DNA of 58,688 nucleotides from an uncultured Bacteroidales bacterium (GCA_944321735.1 CALUMK010000015.1:1-58688); one strand, 5' to 3'. Positions 25,551 through 35,065 are shown, numbered from the stretch's first letter. The notes: generated by a model not told the origin, from the letters alone. Numbers and translations: made by a program.

Positions 25551-27023
25551 TTACTTCACCGGCACGTTTTCGAGCGTGGCCACCAAGAACTTCCAGAACT
25601 TCTGGACGGATTCGATGTTGACCTTTTCGTCCGGCGAGTGCGGGTGCATGATGGTAGGCCCGAACGAAATCATGTCCCAGTTCTTGTAAACGCCGCCCAA
25701 GAGGCCGCATTCCAGACCGGCATGGATGGCCATCACCTTGGGTTCCTTGCCGAAGAGCTTCTGGTAGAGTTCGCTCATTTCCTTCAAGATAGGCGATTCC
25801 ATATTGGGCTTCCAGCCCGGATAAGCCCCGGTGAACTCGGCTTTGGCACCCGGGCAGAGGTCGGTGACGGCTTGCATGTTGTCGGCCAGGTCGTATTTGG
25901 CGGAATCTACCGACGACCGCAGCAGGCAGGAAATCTTGGCTACGCATTGGCCGCCATTGTCTTCCAGTTTCACGATAGCCATGTTGGTGGAAGTTTCTAC
26001 TAGGCCGGGCATCGAGTCGCTCATGCGGATCACGCCGTTGGGAATGCCGTAGACGAAGTTGCACAGGCGGGCGGTAGCTTCGGCGGTCAGCGCTTTGGCA
26101 GCTTCGGGAGCGGCTTCGCATTCCAGTTTATAGTCGGGTTCCACGATGGAAAGCTCGGCTTTGGTTTCGGCATAGAAAGCGTCCACGATGCTTTTCAGTT
26201 CGGCTTCCTTGTTCTTGGGCAGCACGATGGTGGCGAAGGATTCGCGCGGGATGGCGTTGCGGAGGCTTCCGCCGTCCAAGGTGGCCAGACGGGCTTCAGC
26301 TTTCTTGTTGAGACGGCTCAAAAGGCGGTTCATCAACTTGTTGGCATTGCCTCGGCCCAAGATGATGTCCATGCCGGAGTGTCCGCCTTTGAGGCCGGTC
26401 AGGCTCAGTTTGTAAGCCGCCAGGCCTTTGGCATCGGCCGTTTCGAGTTCGATGTTGAAAGTAGCGTCAAGCCCGCCGGCGCAGCCCACATAGAGTTCGC
26501 CTTCGGTTTCAGAGTCGAGGTTGAGCAGAATATCGCCTTGGAGCAGCCCGCCTTCCAGTCCGAAAGCGCCGGTCATGCCGGTTTCCTCGTCGGTGGTAAT
26601 CAAGGCTTCCACCGGGCCGTGTTTCAAGGTGGTGGACTCCAAGACAGACAGCGCGGCAGCTACGCCCATCCCGTTGTCAGCGCCCAGCGTGGTGCCGTTG
26701 GCCCGTACCCATTCGCCGTCTATGTAGGCTTCGATAGGGTCGGTCAGGAAGTCGTGCTTCTTGTCGGCGTTCTTTTGCGGAACCATGTCCATATGGGCTT
26801 GCAGGATTACCCCTTTGCGGTTTTCCATGCCGGGCGTGGCCGGCTTGCGCATAATCACATTGCCTACCTTGTCCACTTGGACTTCGATATTGCGTTGCTT
26901 GGCAAATTCAACCAAGAAAGCCCGCACCTTTTCTTCATGCTTGGAAGGACGGGGCTGCTGGGTCATCGAATAGAAGTTGGCCCAAACGTTTTTCGGTTCG
27001 AGCGCGGAAATGTTTTTGTCCAT
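25551..27023 (-). CDS. pepD: Aminoacyl-histidine dipeptidase (M20 metallopeptidase)
   Basis: 490 residues, typical PepD length. Metal ligands and catalytic residues appear in order: LQAHMDMVPQ (His, Asp), GADNGMGVAA (bridging Asp), TTDEETGMTGA (Glu pair), GLECGLLGG and IMHPHSPDEKV (C-terminal His). It cleaves dipeptides, classically Xaa-His such as carnosine, in the cytoplasm. Together with the two secreted subtilases just upstream it fits a peptide-using metabolism, though it is transcribed separately. Confidence 0.93.
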   Translation of the reverse strand: MDKNISALEPKNVWANFYSMTQQPRPSKHEEKVRAFLVEFAKQRNIEVQVDKVGNVIMRKPATPGMENRKGVILQAHMDMVPQKNADKKHDFLTDPIEAYIDGEWVRANGTTLGADNGMGVAAALSVLESTTLKHGPVEALITTDEETGMTGAFGLEGGLLQGDILLNLDSETEGELYVGCAGGLDATFNIELETADAKGLAAYKLSLTGLKGGHSGMDIILGRGNANKLMNRLLSRLNKKAEARLATLDGGSLRNAIPRESFATIVLPKNKEAELKSIVDAFYAETKAELSIVEPDYKLECEAAPEAAKALTAEATARLCNFVYGIPNGVIRMSDSMPGLVETSTNMAIVKLEDNGGQCVAKISCLLRSSVDSAKYDLADNMQAVTDLCPGAKAEFTGAYPGWKPNMESPILKEMSELYQKLFGKEPKVMAIHAGLECGLLGGVYKNWDMISFGPTIMHPHSPDEKVNIESVQKFWKFLVATLENVPVK

Positions 27024-27529
27024 GATATTGATTTTTATTGATTAATCTTCTTTTTCCTGGGTGGGTGTGCTTTTGGGGCGGGTGTGCTTCGGGCCTTTTT
27101 CCGGTTTGCCTGTGCTCTTTGCCAGCGTTCTTTTTTTGCCCTGCGGGCGAACCCATGATGGGGAATAGTCCTGGGCGCTCCATCGGGCCACCCCGGTCCT
27201 CATCGGTCCTTGCTCGGTCATCCTTGTTGTGAGCGCCCGTGTTTCGCATCAGGCAGTCCGCGATAGATGGCCGTGCCTGGACGGCATGGTTCCTGTCGGT
27301 TCGCTGGTATTCGGCATCGGTTTGTACCGATTTTCCATACCGATTGGACAAAACCTCAAAGTTAATCATTTTTTCCGAGCTGTTGGCATCCGGGTCGCTG
27401 TTTGCTGTTTTTTCAAGTACTCGACGATTTTCCAGGATACCTGCTTATGTCTATCGGCTTTTGAACCGGCACGCGCCTATTCACTGAATTTTGTGTTGAA
27501 AAACAGTATAATGAGGCTGGATTGTGCCT
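27024..27529. other. Intergenic region, no gene supported
   Basis: About 500 bp between aroG-type and pepD genes, both on the minus strand. The long minus-strand frame here (through 27369) is Arg/His/Pro-rich with no family look and overlaps pepD out of frame, so I reject it as coding. A box CAAAGTTA (TAACTTTG on minus) at 27357-27364 could be a -7 element but is far from pepD and lacks a matching -33. Confidence 0.5.
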
Positions 27530-28612
27530 CTAATTTTCTTCCTTCTTGGAATCCTGTTGCAAGCGGAGTGCTTCGGAATGGATGCAGTTGAACAGGTTCC
27601 TTACGAAATTTTCATCCAAGCCTTGGGTTCGGGCTTGGTTTAAAGCACGTTCTACCACTGCATTCCATCGGTCCATTTGCAAGACGGACAGGTTAGATGC
27701 CTTTTTGAGCTTGCCGATTTCCTCCACGAGCCGCATCCGTCGGCCAATCAATTGCACTAATTCATCGTCGATTTCGTCCAGAATGCAGCGGATCTGGGTC
27801 ATTCTGGCTGTGCTTCCGTGCATGTCGCGGAATCGCAAGCCGGAAAGCAATTGCGCGAAAGCCTTCAAGTCCAATTGCTGCTTGGCATCGCTCAAGGCTT
27901 TTTCCGGTTCGGGGTGTATCTCTATCATCAGCCCGTCCATTTCCAAATCCACGCCAGTCTGCGCGATTGCCGCCACTAATTCTCGTTTGCCTCCGATATG
28001 GCTCGGGTCGCACAAAAGCGGGATATGCGGGCAGGAACGCTTCATTTCCACGGCTATTTCCCATAAAGGCGCATTGCGGTACGGTGCTGAATTGTAAAGT
28101 CCGAAGCCCCGGTGGATGGCGCCGACAAGTCCTTTGCTGGCTGCGGCTACCCTTTCTACCGCGCCGCGCCATAAGCCTAAATCCGGGCTGATGGGGTTCT
28201 TGATCCAGATCGGCAGGCTGCATCCCTGCAAGGCCGAGGCGATTTCCTGCATCAAAAACGGATTGGAAGTGGTTCTGGCTCCGACCCATAGGATGTCGAT
28301 GCCCGCATTCAAACAGCATTCCACATGATGTGCCGTGGCTACTTCGGTAGCGACTGTCAACCCGGATTCGGCTTTGATTTGTTGCAGCCATTCAAGGGCT
28401 TGCGTCCCGTAGCCATCAAATTCTCCCGGATGAGTGCGCGGTTTCCATGCTCCGGCTCGCAGGGCTTGGATTTTAAGACGGTTGGCCGAGTTCCATTGCC
28501 GGATAAAATCGGCAAGGGTTCGCAACTGGGAGAGGCTTTCTGCACTGCAAGGACCGGCAAAAATCCGGAAATAATCTTGTAATGTATTCTGGTTGTGCTT
28601 GTTGTCTTGCAT
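27530..28612 (-). CDS. Bifunctional DAHP synthase / chorismate mutase
   Basis: 360 residues. Residues about 15-265 are a KDPG/DAHP-synthase (type I-beta, AroG/KdsA-like) barrel: FAGPCSAES, LRAGAWKPRTHP, ATEVATAHH, WVGARTTSNPF, IKNPISPD, IHRGFGLY, LLCDPSHIGG and MIEIHPEPEKALSD. Residues about 275-350 are a chorismate mutase type II helix bundle: LDEIDDELVQLIGRRMRLVEEI. It condenses PEP with erythrose-4-phosphate and converts chorismate to prephenate. This fusion is common in Bacteroidota and the mutase part often gives feedback control. Divergent from the DUF3078 gene. Confidence 0.92.
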   Translation of the reverse strand: MQDNKHNQNTLQDYFRIFAGPCSAESLSQLRTLADFIRQWNSANRLKIQALRAGAWKPRTHPGEFDGYGTQALEWLQQIKAESGLTVATEVATAHHVECCLNAGIDILWVGARTTSNPFLMQEIASALQGCSLPIWIKNPISPDLGLWRGAVERVAAASKGLVGAIHRGFGLYNSAPYRNAPLWEIAVEMKRSCPHIPLLCDPSHIGGKRELVAAIAQTGVDLEMDGLMIEIHPEPEKALSDAKQQLDLKAFAQLLSGLRFRDMHGSTARMTQIRCILDEIDDELVQLIGRRMRLVEEIGKLKKASNLSVLQMDRWNAVVERALNQARTQGLDENFVRNLFNCIHSEALRLQQDSKKEEN

Positions 28613-28704
28613 GCTGCGTGTTTGAGGCCGTTTTTGCGGGATTCTGTTTTATGCGCTCCTTTTGGGGTTTGCAAGATGCAAATATACGTAGCTTTGTGAT
28701 ATTC

Positions 28705-28735
28705 ATTGTGAAACATCGCATTTGCATTATCTTTG
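28705..28735 (+). promoter_or_regulatory. Promoter for the DUF3078 gene
   Basis: ATTG at 28705-28708, 19-bp spacer, TATCTTTG (exact TAnnTTTG) at 28728-28735. A minus-strand box CAAATATA (28679-28686) may serve the divergent DAHP synthase gene. Confidence 0.5.
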
Positions 28736-28775
28736 CGGCTTCAAAAATCATGCATTTTACTGAAATTTTAACAAA

Positions 28776-30113
28776 ATGAATGCGTTACAGAGAAAAATGT
28801 CCTTGCTGGCTGCTTCGGTCGTGCTGTTGGGAAGCTCGTATGCCCAGGTTCTGCCGGATCCGGAAGCGGAATGCCTGCCGCCTTATTGCTTAGGGATAGG
28901 TGCGGTTGATGAAGCAGTTGCTGCGGATACCGCTGCCGCCTTATTGGCGGTGGTGGAGGATTTGAATATTGAAAAATGGGAGGATGCAGTTGTCAACGAG
29001 GAACAACTGTATTTTGGATTGGATTACGAAGATGTGATTCGCAACAGTCTTTTTGGCTCTCGTTGGGGCGTGAATCCGGAAGAGCCTTTTAGCGAGGTGA
29101 AGAATATGCTGAGCCTGGATAATATCCGCAATCCGGAGCTGTTGCGCAGGCGGCGGACCGAGCCGGCCACGCAGATCCAGACCTTGGTGCGTAACCTGCG
29201 CGTAGTGGACGGGAAAAAGGAAAAGCCGAAGAAGCAGCGCAAGCCGCTTATCAACCCCAAGGATTCGGTTTCCCGCTGGGCCTTCGATTTTACCGGCGGC
29301 ATCAATCTGGCTCAGACCTCGTTGACCAATTGGTCGGCAGGGGGCGAGAGCTCGATTTCCGGGAACGGTCTTCTGGACATGAAGCTGGCCTACCGTCAGG
29401 GCGGTCATAAATGGGAAACCCGTTTGAATACCGAGTATGGTTTGGTTTATACCCGATCGGACGGTTTGAACAAGACTGTCGATAATTTCCTGATTTCGTC
29501 CCAGTACGGTTACGCGATTCCGGGAGGGCGTTTTTTCTATACAGCCATGGTGGATTTCCAGACGCAGTATGATCGAGGCTATTCCGAAGCCGGTGACAAA
29601 AAGGCAGGGAAAGACTATATTTCAAATTTCTTGTCCCCCGGTTATTTGAATGCATCTGTCGGTATGGAATACAAGTTAGGCGGGTTGTTTTCGGCCTATT
29701 TCTCTCCGGCAAGCAGCCGTACCACTTTTGTAGAAGACCAGTTCCTTGCCAATCAAGGGTTGTTCGGGGTCGATTCCGGGCAGAATGTCAAGTTCGAAGT
29801 CGGTATGAGCTTGAAGACCGCTTTGTCTTGGACTTTCTGGAAAAACATGACCCTGAAGACCGATGCCACCTTCTTTACTCCCTACAGTTCTGATTTCGGG
29901 AATATCGTTGTGGATTGGAACGTGCAGATTGAAATGCAGGTGAACTCCGTGTTCAAGGCTATGATTGGGACATCGCTCAAATACGACGACAATGTGGACT
30001 GGGTGGATGCCGAAGGCGTGAACCGCGGGCCGAAAGTCCAGTTCCGGGAGATGATTACCGTGGGGATTGGGTATACGTTTGGGTATAAGTCTAAGCGGAT
30101 GGCCGCCGAATAA
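28776..30113 (+). CDS. DUF3078 outer-membrane protein
   Basis: 445 residues with a signal peptide ending near GSSYAQ. The C-terminal two thirds is a run of amphipathic beta strands with aromatic girdles (FDFTGGINLAQTSLTNWSAG, LNTEYGLVYTRSDG), matching the DUF3078 family, predicted beta-barrels of the outer membrane. The hallmark N-W-x-x-G-G-E (NWSAGGES) is present. Residues about 135-165 form a basic linker. The specific role is unknown. The TAA stop overlaps repeat copy D. Confidence 0.85.
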   Translation: MNALQRKMSLLAASVVLLGSSYAQVLPDPEAECLPPYCLGIGAVDEAVAADTAAALLAVVEDLNIEKWEDAVVNEEQLYFGLDYEDVIRNSLFGSRWGVNPEEPFSEVKNMLSLDNIRNPELLRRRRTEPATQIQTLVRNLRVVDGKKEKPKKQRKPLINPKDSVSRWAFDFTGGINLAQTSLTNWSAGGESSISGNGLLDMKLAYRQGGHKWETRLNTEYGLVYTRSDGLNKTVDNFLISSQYGYAIPGGRFFYTAMVDFQTQYDRGYSEAGDKKAGKDYISNFLSPGYLNASVGMEYKLGGLFSAYFSPASSRTTFVEDQFLANQGLFGVDSGQNVKFEVGMSLKTALSWTFWKNMTLKTDATFFTPYSSDFGNIVVDWNVQIEMQVNSVFKAMIGTSLKYDDNVDWVDAEGVNRGPKVQFREMITVGIGYTFGYKSKRMAAE

Positions 30114-30240
30114 TTTTCATGTGAAAAGGGGCAATCTACGTCGTTGCGAGCCTTGGCCAAGTCGGTCACATACTTCAGTATGCTCCCTCCTTGGCTTTCT
30201 CCTCGACGCCTCGCATCTTGCCCCTTTTGCCATGAAAATT
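30112..30240 (+). repeat. Structured palindromic element, copy D (after DUF3078 gene)
   Basis: 129 bp with 23-bp terminal arms (AATTTTCATG-n2-AAAAGGGGCAA against its inverse, two mismatches). It begins inside the TAA stop of the DUF3078 gene. Inner helix GGCCAAG/CTTGGC and apical hairpin CATAC-TTCA-GTATG. Confidence 0.85.
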
Positions 30241-30306
30241 TGAGCTATGTGGCTGTCACTTCTGACCCGCCAACCGGAGGCGAGGTAGCTAGCCAATTTT
30301 GCGAGT

Positions 30307-31176
30307 TCATTCATTTTCTCCAGTTTCCGATATCATCTGTTGTTTGTCCTCCGAATTATTATCCAGCAGATAATCACTTGCTTTTGCGGGAGATATTACC
30401 GAATGACCTATTTGCGATTCAAGACTTTGGCGGGCTTGTCGGGCAATGTTGCCGCCTCGGCGTGCTATGTCGGCGTTCTCGAAAAAACCTTTGGGATTTT
30501 CTGAACGGGAGATTTCTGTTGTGGACACTTCCGCCAATGTATTGAGCGCCAGTTCTACGTTTGTCATGTTGTCACGCAGGCTCTCTTTCTTCAGCCCTTT
30601 GTGAGCCTTGTATTGTTTGGTGCGATAACCGCTCCATTGCTGCAGGATGATATCGGTCAGTGATGCGAAGTCGCGGCTTCCCTCGATTCCCCCGCGTTTC
30701 CATTCATCGGTAAGTTCCTTGCGCACCTCGATGCTACGGATACGTTGGTTTATCCAACGTTCACTGTACCCCAGACGGCGGTAGTCGGTCATGGCTTGCT
30801 CAATACTCAATTCCGGATCTTGCATTTGGTTGACGCGCTCAGCTGCCACAGCAGCCATCCATCGCTTGAAAGGTTCGGCTTTGGGTGATGGTATCGATTG
30901 GATGATGCGAAAAATACCTTGTGCAGTGGCAACCGTGGTTCGATAGCGTTTCCCGTCAGCGGCAATAAGTTGAGTTAGGGTACAAAGTGTACCCCAACTG
31001 GCATCAAGCTCAGGATCGCGTTTGCGCATTTTCTTGATATACTGTTTGGGATCTGCACTATCGGTGAGTATTTCTACTACGTCTGTTACCGAAAAATACC
31101 ATTCTTCACTTTCGCTATCCCATACGGAGCGAACTTTCTTTTCCTCGAATAGTTTTATGTCTTGTTTTTTTTTCAT
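30307..31176 (-). CDS. BRO-family (phage antirepressor-like) protein
   Basis: 289 residues. Residues about 10-110 are a BRO-N domain: VRSVWDSESEEWYFSVTDVV and DPKQYIKKMRKRDPE, with TAQGIFRIIQSIPSPKAEPF. The remainder is helical and includes YRRLGYSERWINQRI and an Arg-rich segment; its ending contains IGHSVISPAKASDYLL, similar to the DinD family. BRO-N domains bind DNA in phage antirepressors; cellular copies are often mobile. It is flanked by one full and one partial palindromic element, which fits insertion into a gene-poor slot. No phage neighbours are seen. Confidence 0.75.
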   Translation of the reverse strand: MKKKQDIKLFEEKKVRSVWDSESEEWYFSVTDVVEILTDSADPKQYIKKMRKRDPELDASWGTLCTLTQLIAADGKRYRTTVATAQGIFRIIQSIPSPKAEPFKRWMAAVAAERVNQMQDPELSIEQAMTDYRRLGYSERWINQRIRSIEVRKELTDEWKRGGIEGSRDFASLTDIILQQWSGYRTKQYKAHKGLKKESLRDNMTNVELALNTLAEVSTTEISRSENPKGFFENADIARRGGNIARQARQSLESQIGHSVISPAKASDYLLDNNSEDKQQMISETGENE

Positions 31177-31280
31177 ATATCCTCTAATTCTCCTATTCTG
31201 GCATCGGTATCAATTGCGAACGCACGCGTTCGCAATTGGATATTTTGTCATGCTTCACCTAAAACATGCAAGAAAAAAAA

Positions 31281-31345
31281 TCACAACTCATACTTCGGTA
31301 TGCTCCCTCCTTGTCCTTCGGCTCGAGGCCTCGTATCTTGCCCCT
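31281..31345 (+). repeat. Partial palindromic element (copy E)
   Basis: Matches the right half of the family: CATACTTCGGTATG hairpin, CTCCCTCCTTG, GGCCTCGTATCTTGCCCC. The left arm is missing and no stop codon precedes it, so it is a relic. Possibly produced together with the BRO gene insertion. Confidence 0.7.
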
Positions 31346-31354
31346 TTTTCGGCT

Positions 31355-32011
31355 CTATAAGCCAAGCCGTTTGAATTCCTCGATTCGCTTTTTGGGGTCG
31401 GGGGCGGAAAAGACCGCATTGCCCGCTACCAAGGCGTTGGCACCGCAGCTCAATAGTTTTGGCGTGTTTTCCAAGCTGACCCCGCCGTCTACTTCTATGA
31501 TGAGGTTTCGGTTGTATTTTTCTTTGAGCCGAGCCGTTTCTTCGATTTTCCGGTAGGAACTTTCAATAAACTTCTGGCCTCCGAATCCCGGGTTCACGCT
31601 CATGATTAGAACCAGGTCGGCGTATTCCACGATGTCTTCCAGCATGCAAACCGGCGTATGCGGATTGATGGAGACCCCGGCTTTCATCCCGGCTTGCCGG
31701 ATAGCAGCCAAGGTCCGGTTCAGATGCCGGCAGGCTTCTTCGTGGACGGTCAGGATGTCGGCACCTGCGTCTTTGAATCCTTGGATATAGCGGTCGGGAT
31801 CCATGATCATCAGGTGTACGTCAAGCGGTTTCTTGGCATGTTTCTTGATGGCCTTGACCACCGGCTGGCCTATTGTGATATTGGGAACGAACATCCCGTC
31901 CATCACATCGATATGGAACCAGTCGGCTTGGGAATCGTTAATCATTTCCACGGCCTGCTGCAGGTTGGCGAAGTCGGCCGAAAGCAAAGAAGGTGAAAGA
32001 ATGAAGTCCAT
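31355..32011 (-). CDS. rpe: Ribulose-phosphate 3-epimerase
   Basis: 218 residues from the ATG at 32011, where the family start MDFILSPSLLSADFANL begins; the frame runs 21 codons further upstream without similarity. TIM-barrel epimerase motifs: FHIDVMDGMFVPN, DVHLMI, VHEEA, MSVNPGFGGQKF and EVDGGV. It interconverts ribulose-5-phosphate and xylulose-5-phosphate in the pentose phosphate pathway. Confidence 0.95.
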   Translation of the reverse strand: MDFILSPSLLSADFANLQQAVEMINDSQADWFHIDVMDGMFVPNITIGQPVVKAIKKHAKKPLDVHLMIMDPDRYIQGFKDAGADILTVHEEACRHLNRTLAAIRQAGMKAGVSINPHTPVCMLEDIVEYADLVLIMSVNPGFGGQKFIESSYRKIEETARLKEKYNRNLIIEVDGGVSLENTPKLLSCGANALVAGNAVFSAPDPKKRIEEFKRLGL

Positions 32012-32169
32012 GTCTTTTTGTTTTGGAACTATGGCTGGATTTTGTCGGATGGGTCCGCTGCCGGGTGATACCATCCTGGCAAACCGGTTGCTTTAGAGCC
32101 GCGAAGATAAGAAATGTGGGGAAAACAATGTGGTTAAATTCAAAATCTTACCTTGGTGCAGGCAAAAAG

Positions 32170-32201
32170 ATTTGTACGGGAGGGGGAGAATGCCTATTTT
32201 T
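32170..32201 (+). promoter_or_regulatory. Promoter for pyrE
   Basis: TTTG at 32170-32173, a 20-bp spacer and TATTTTTG (exact TAnnTTTG) at 32194-32201: the best match to the Bacteroidota consensus in the window. Transcription should start near 32208, giving a leader of about 60 bases. Confidence 0.65.
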
Positions 32202-32268
32202 GTCGGCTTTTCGTTATTGCCGGTATTCCCCCGCCCGGCATCGACTGTGAAAACCAAAAAAACGATAT

Positions 32269-32943
32269 ATGGTAAGTTTAGCAAATGCGGCCAGGCATGA
32301 AGCCAGCCTGGAAATGGCCAAGTTCCTTTTACAGATACGTGCTGTCAAACTGAACAACAAGGAACCCTTCACTTGGGCATCGGGCCGTAAATCGCCTATC
32401 TATTGCGACAACCGGGTCACGCTTTCCTATCCGCATGTCCGCAATTTCATCCGTCAGGAGTTTGTCAATCTTATCGAAGAACATATTGGACCGGTGGATG
32501 CGGTGGCTGGCGTGGCTACCGGCGGGATTCCGCAGGGGGCTTTGGTGGCGCAGGAACTGGGACTTCCTTTTGTTTATGTGCGTTCCGAAGCCAAGAATCA
32601 TGGAATGGGTAACCAAATCGAGGGCGTGATTGAATCCGGCAAGACGGTGGTCGTGGTGGAAGACTTGGTTTCGACCGGGAAGAGCAGCCTTTTGGCGGTG
32701 GATGCCTTGCGGGCGCATGGCTGCGTGGTCAAAGGCATGGTGGCGGTGTTCACCTATGGTCTGGACGTGGCTGCCAAGAATTTCGAGCAGGCCAAGATGC
32801 CTCTGTACACCTTGACGAACTATGATGATTTGATTGAATGCGCGGTGAACCTGGATATGCTGAACCGTTCCGAGCTGGATTCGCTTAGGGAATGGCGGCA
32901 GAATCCGGAAAAATGGTCAGAAGACCACATGGGCGCTTGCTAA
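32269..32943 (+). CDS. pyrE: Orotate phosphoribosyltransferase
   Basis: 224 residues. PRTase signature VVVVEDLVSTGKSS, with WASGRKSPIYCDNR, AGVATGGIPQGALVA and VRSEAKNHGMGNQIEG also visible. It makes OMP from orotate and PRPP in pyrimidine synthesis. The SRPBCC gene 114 bp downstream is a frequent partner of pyrE in Bacteroidota. Confidence 0.96.
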   Translation: MVSLANAARHEASLEMAKFLLQIRAVKLNNKEPFTWASGRKSPIYCDNRVTLSYPHVRNFIRQEFVNLIEEHIGPVDAVAGVATGGIPQGALVAQELGLPFVYVRSEAKNHGMGNQIEGVIESGKTVVVVEDLVSTGKSSLLAVDALRAHGCVVKGMVAVFTYGLDVAAKNFEQAKMPLYTLTNYDDLIECAVNLDMLNRSELDSLREWRQNPEKWSEDHMGAC

Positions 32944-33057
32944 GATAGGGTTAAGACCTGGGGGAGGCTTGGACTTTTTAGGGAGGCCTTCGTCAGGTTG
33001 ATTGCCGTTTTGATGGGAGCATGTGGGGAGAAAGAACTTTAAAGATTATATTAGCAA

Positions 33058-33462
33058 ATGAAAGTCAGCAGCGATAAATTACAGGTGAATGGCGACCCGT
33101 CCATAGCCTACCGCCGTATTTCCAATTTTTCCGAGCTGGGCGGCATGATGCCTTCGCAGGTGCAGGGATGGACGGCTACCGAGAATACCTGTTCGTTCAA
33201 TGTAGGAGGGATGGCTCAGGTGAACATGAAGATTGCCCAGAAGGTGGAGCCGAGCTTGGTGGTGATTACTTCGGACGAGGGAACGCCTTTCAATTTCACC
33301 TTGGCTATTCATCTCACGCCGGGTGTGGGAAGCTTTACCTCGCAGGTAGAGGCCGAGGTGGGTGTCAATCTGGTGATGGGGGCTATGATTAAAGGCCAGA
33401 TGCAGAAGTTCGTCGATACGATGAACCAGCAGATCAAGGCTTTTACTGAGTCTCAGATGTAA
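33058..33462 (+). CDS. SRPBCC family protein
   Basis: 134 residues, matching the small Bacteroidota SRPBCC (START/Bet v 1-like) proteins found next to pyrE. The pattern is an N-terminal strand, the 'ISNFSELGGMMP' helix pair, six strands and a long C-terminal helix (MIKGQMQKFVDTMNQQIKAF). These folds enclose a hydrophobic cavity; the ligand is unknown. No signal peptide, so cytoplasmic. Two terminators follow. Confidence 0.8.
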   Translation: MKVSSDKLQVNGDPSIAYRRISNFSELGGMMPSQVQGWTATENTCSFNVGGMAQVNMKIAQKVEPSLVVITSDEGTPFNFTLAIHLTPGVGSFTSQVEAEVGVNLVMGAMIKGQMQKFVDTMNQQIKAFTESQM

Positions 33463-33474
33463 GTTTTTTACGTT

Positions 33475-33553
33475 GCCCCGGTTTCAGGGGCGGATATTTT
33501 TATGGCTCGCGGGATTTTGCTTGTGCGGTAAGGGTCTTGCGAGCCGTATTTTT
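33475..33553 (+). terminator. Double terminator after the SRPBCC gene
   Basis: A short GCCCC/GGGGC hairpin (33475-33491) is followed by ATATTTTT. A second stem, TATGGCTCGC with GCGAGCCGTA (33501-33548), is followed by eight T. The second is the stronger. Confidence 0.7.
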
Positions 33554-33604
33554 TTTGAGTTGTATTCTTTGATTTCCATTGTTTTATAAGTCGAAAATAA
33601 GATT

Positions 33605-35065
33605 ATGAGCCGCAAACGCAAGAACGAACCCAATAAGGTTCTGACCGATATACGGATAGAGAAAGCCGCCGCCGAAGGCAATTCTTTGGCGCATGTGGAC
33701 GGCAAGGTGCTTTTTGTCTCCTATTCCGCGCCGGGCGATTTGGCGGATGTGGAAGTGATTCGCCAGAAGTCAGGCTATATGCAAGGGCGGATTGCGGCTC
33801 TCAAGGAGGCTTCTCCTTTGCGGGAGCAGCCTTTCTGCGAGCATTTCGGGCTTTGCGGCGGTTGCAAGTGGCAGCATCTGCAATATCAGGAACAGTTGCG
33901 GCAGAAGCAAGCGCAAGTGCGTGATAATCTGGAACGTATCGGAAAGGTGGGGCTGCCAGACGAATGCCCGATCATAGGAGCGGAATCTAATCGGTATTAC
34001 CGGAACAAATTGGAGTTCACCTTTGCCGTGAAGCGTTGGCTGAGTAATGAGGAAGTGGCTTCGGGAGAAGCGATGAGCGAGGCCGACCGTCAGGGCTTGG
34101 GATTCCACCTGGCCGGGAAGTTCGACAAGGTCTTGGACTTGAAGCATTGCTGGCTTCAGCCGGAGCCTTCCAATGAAATCCGGCTTTTTGTCAAGAAAAC
34201 AGCGCAGGAATTAGGTTTGACTTTCTATGATGTCCGTGCCCGTCAAGGGTATATGCGCAATCTGATGATTCGCAACACCTCTGCAGGGCAGTTCATGTTG
34301 GTGGTGATTATCGGTGCGGAGCCTACGCCGGCTTTCGAGACCTTGATGCGCCGGGTGGCGGAGGCTTTTCCGTGCATTACCAGCTTGATGTATGCGGTCA
34401 ATACCAAGACCAACGACAGCATGGCCGACTTGGAGATGCGTTTGTTCGCAGGCGAGCCGTTCATCACGATGACGATGCCGGCTTACCGTTCGGATGAAGC
34501 GGAATTGAAGTTCCGGGTCGGGCCGAAGTCTTTTTACCAGACCAATACGGCGCAGGCGGCGCGTCTTTACCGTCTGGCTGCCGACTTCGCGCAGGTACGG
34601 CCCGATGAGCTGGTGTATGACTTATATACCGGTACGGGAACGATTGCCAATTACGTGGCGCGTTCGGCACGGAAAGTGATAGGCATCGAGTATGTGGAAG
34701 ATGCGGTGCTCGATGCCCGGGTCAATTCGGACTTGAACGGGATTTCCAATACCGAGTTTTTTGCCGGGGATATGGCGGCGGTGTTCAATGCGGGTTTCGT
34801 GCAGGAACACGGGGTGCCGGATGTGATTATCACCGATCCTCCCCGGGAAGGGATGCATGAGAAGGTGGTGGAATGCCTGATGGACGATGCCTTGTTCGGG
34901 CAGCGTTTGCGGCGGATTGTCTATGTGAGCTGCAATTCGGCCACGCAGGCGAGGGATTTGCAGCGGATGGATGCCAAGTACCGGGTGGTGAAGCAGGCGG
35001 CGGTGGATATGTTTCCGCATACCGATCATGTGGAGAGCGTGGTTTTGCTGGAACGCCGGGATTAA
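33605..35065 (+). CDS. rlmD: 23S rRNA (uracil-5-)-methyltransferase, RlmD/RumA family
   Basis: 486 residues. N-terminal TRAM domain, then a [4Fe-4S] cluster motif C-x5-CGGC (CEHFGLCGGCKWQH) and a distal Cys, a SAM-binding region (DLYTGTGTIANYV), PPREGMHEKV with the Asp-Pro-Pro preceding, and the catalytic Cys in YVSCNSATQARDL. It methylates C5 of a uracil in RNA. RlmD (U1939) is the likeliest role, but RlmC/TrmA-type relatives use the same motifs, so the target base is inferred. Confidence 0.9.
   Translation: MSRKRKNEPNKVLTDIRIEKAAAEGNSLAHVDGKVLFVSYSAPGDLADVEVIRQKSGYMQGRIAALKEASPLREQPFCEHFGLCGGCKWQHLQYQEQLRQKQAQVRDNLERIGKVGLPDECPIIGAESNRYYRNKLEFTFAVKRWLSNEEVASGEAMSEADRQGLGFHLAGKFDKVLDLKHCWLQPEPSNEIRLFVKKTAQELGLTFYDVRARQGYMRNLMIRNTSAGQFMLVVIIGAEPTPAFETLMRRVAEAFPCITSLMYAVNTKTNDSMADLEMRLFAGEPFITMTMPAYRSDEAELKFRVGPKSFYQTNTAQAARLYRLAADFAQVRPDELVYDLYTGTGTIANYVARSARKVIGIEYVEDAVLDARVNSDLNGISNTEFFAGDMAAVFNAGFVQEHGVPDVIITDPPREGMHEKVVECLMDDALFGQRLRRIVYVSCNSATQARDLQRMDAKYRVVKQAAVDMFPHTDHVESVVLLERRD

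Noticed and set aside
26935-27369. Minus-strand frame of 144 residues upstream of pepD
   Set aside because: Arg/His/Pro-rich, overlaps pepD out of frame, no start signal or recognisable domain.
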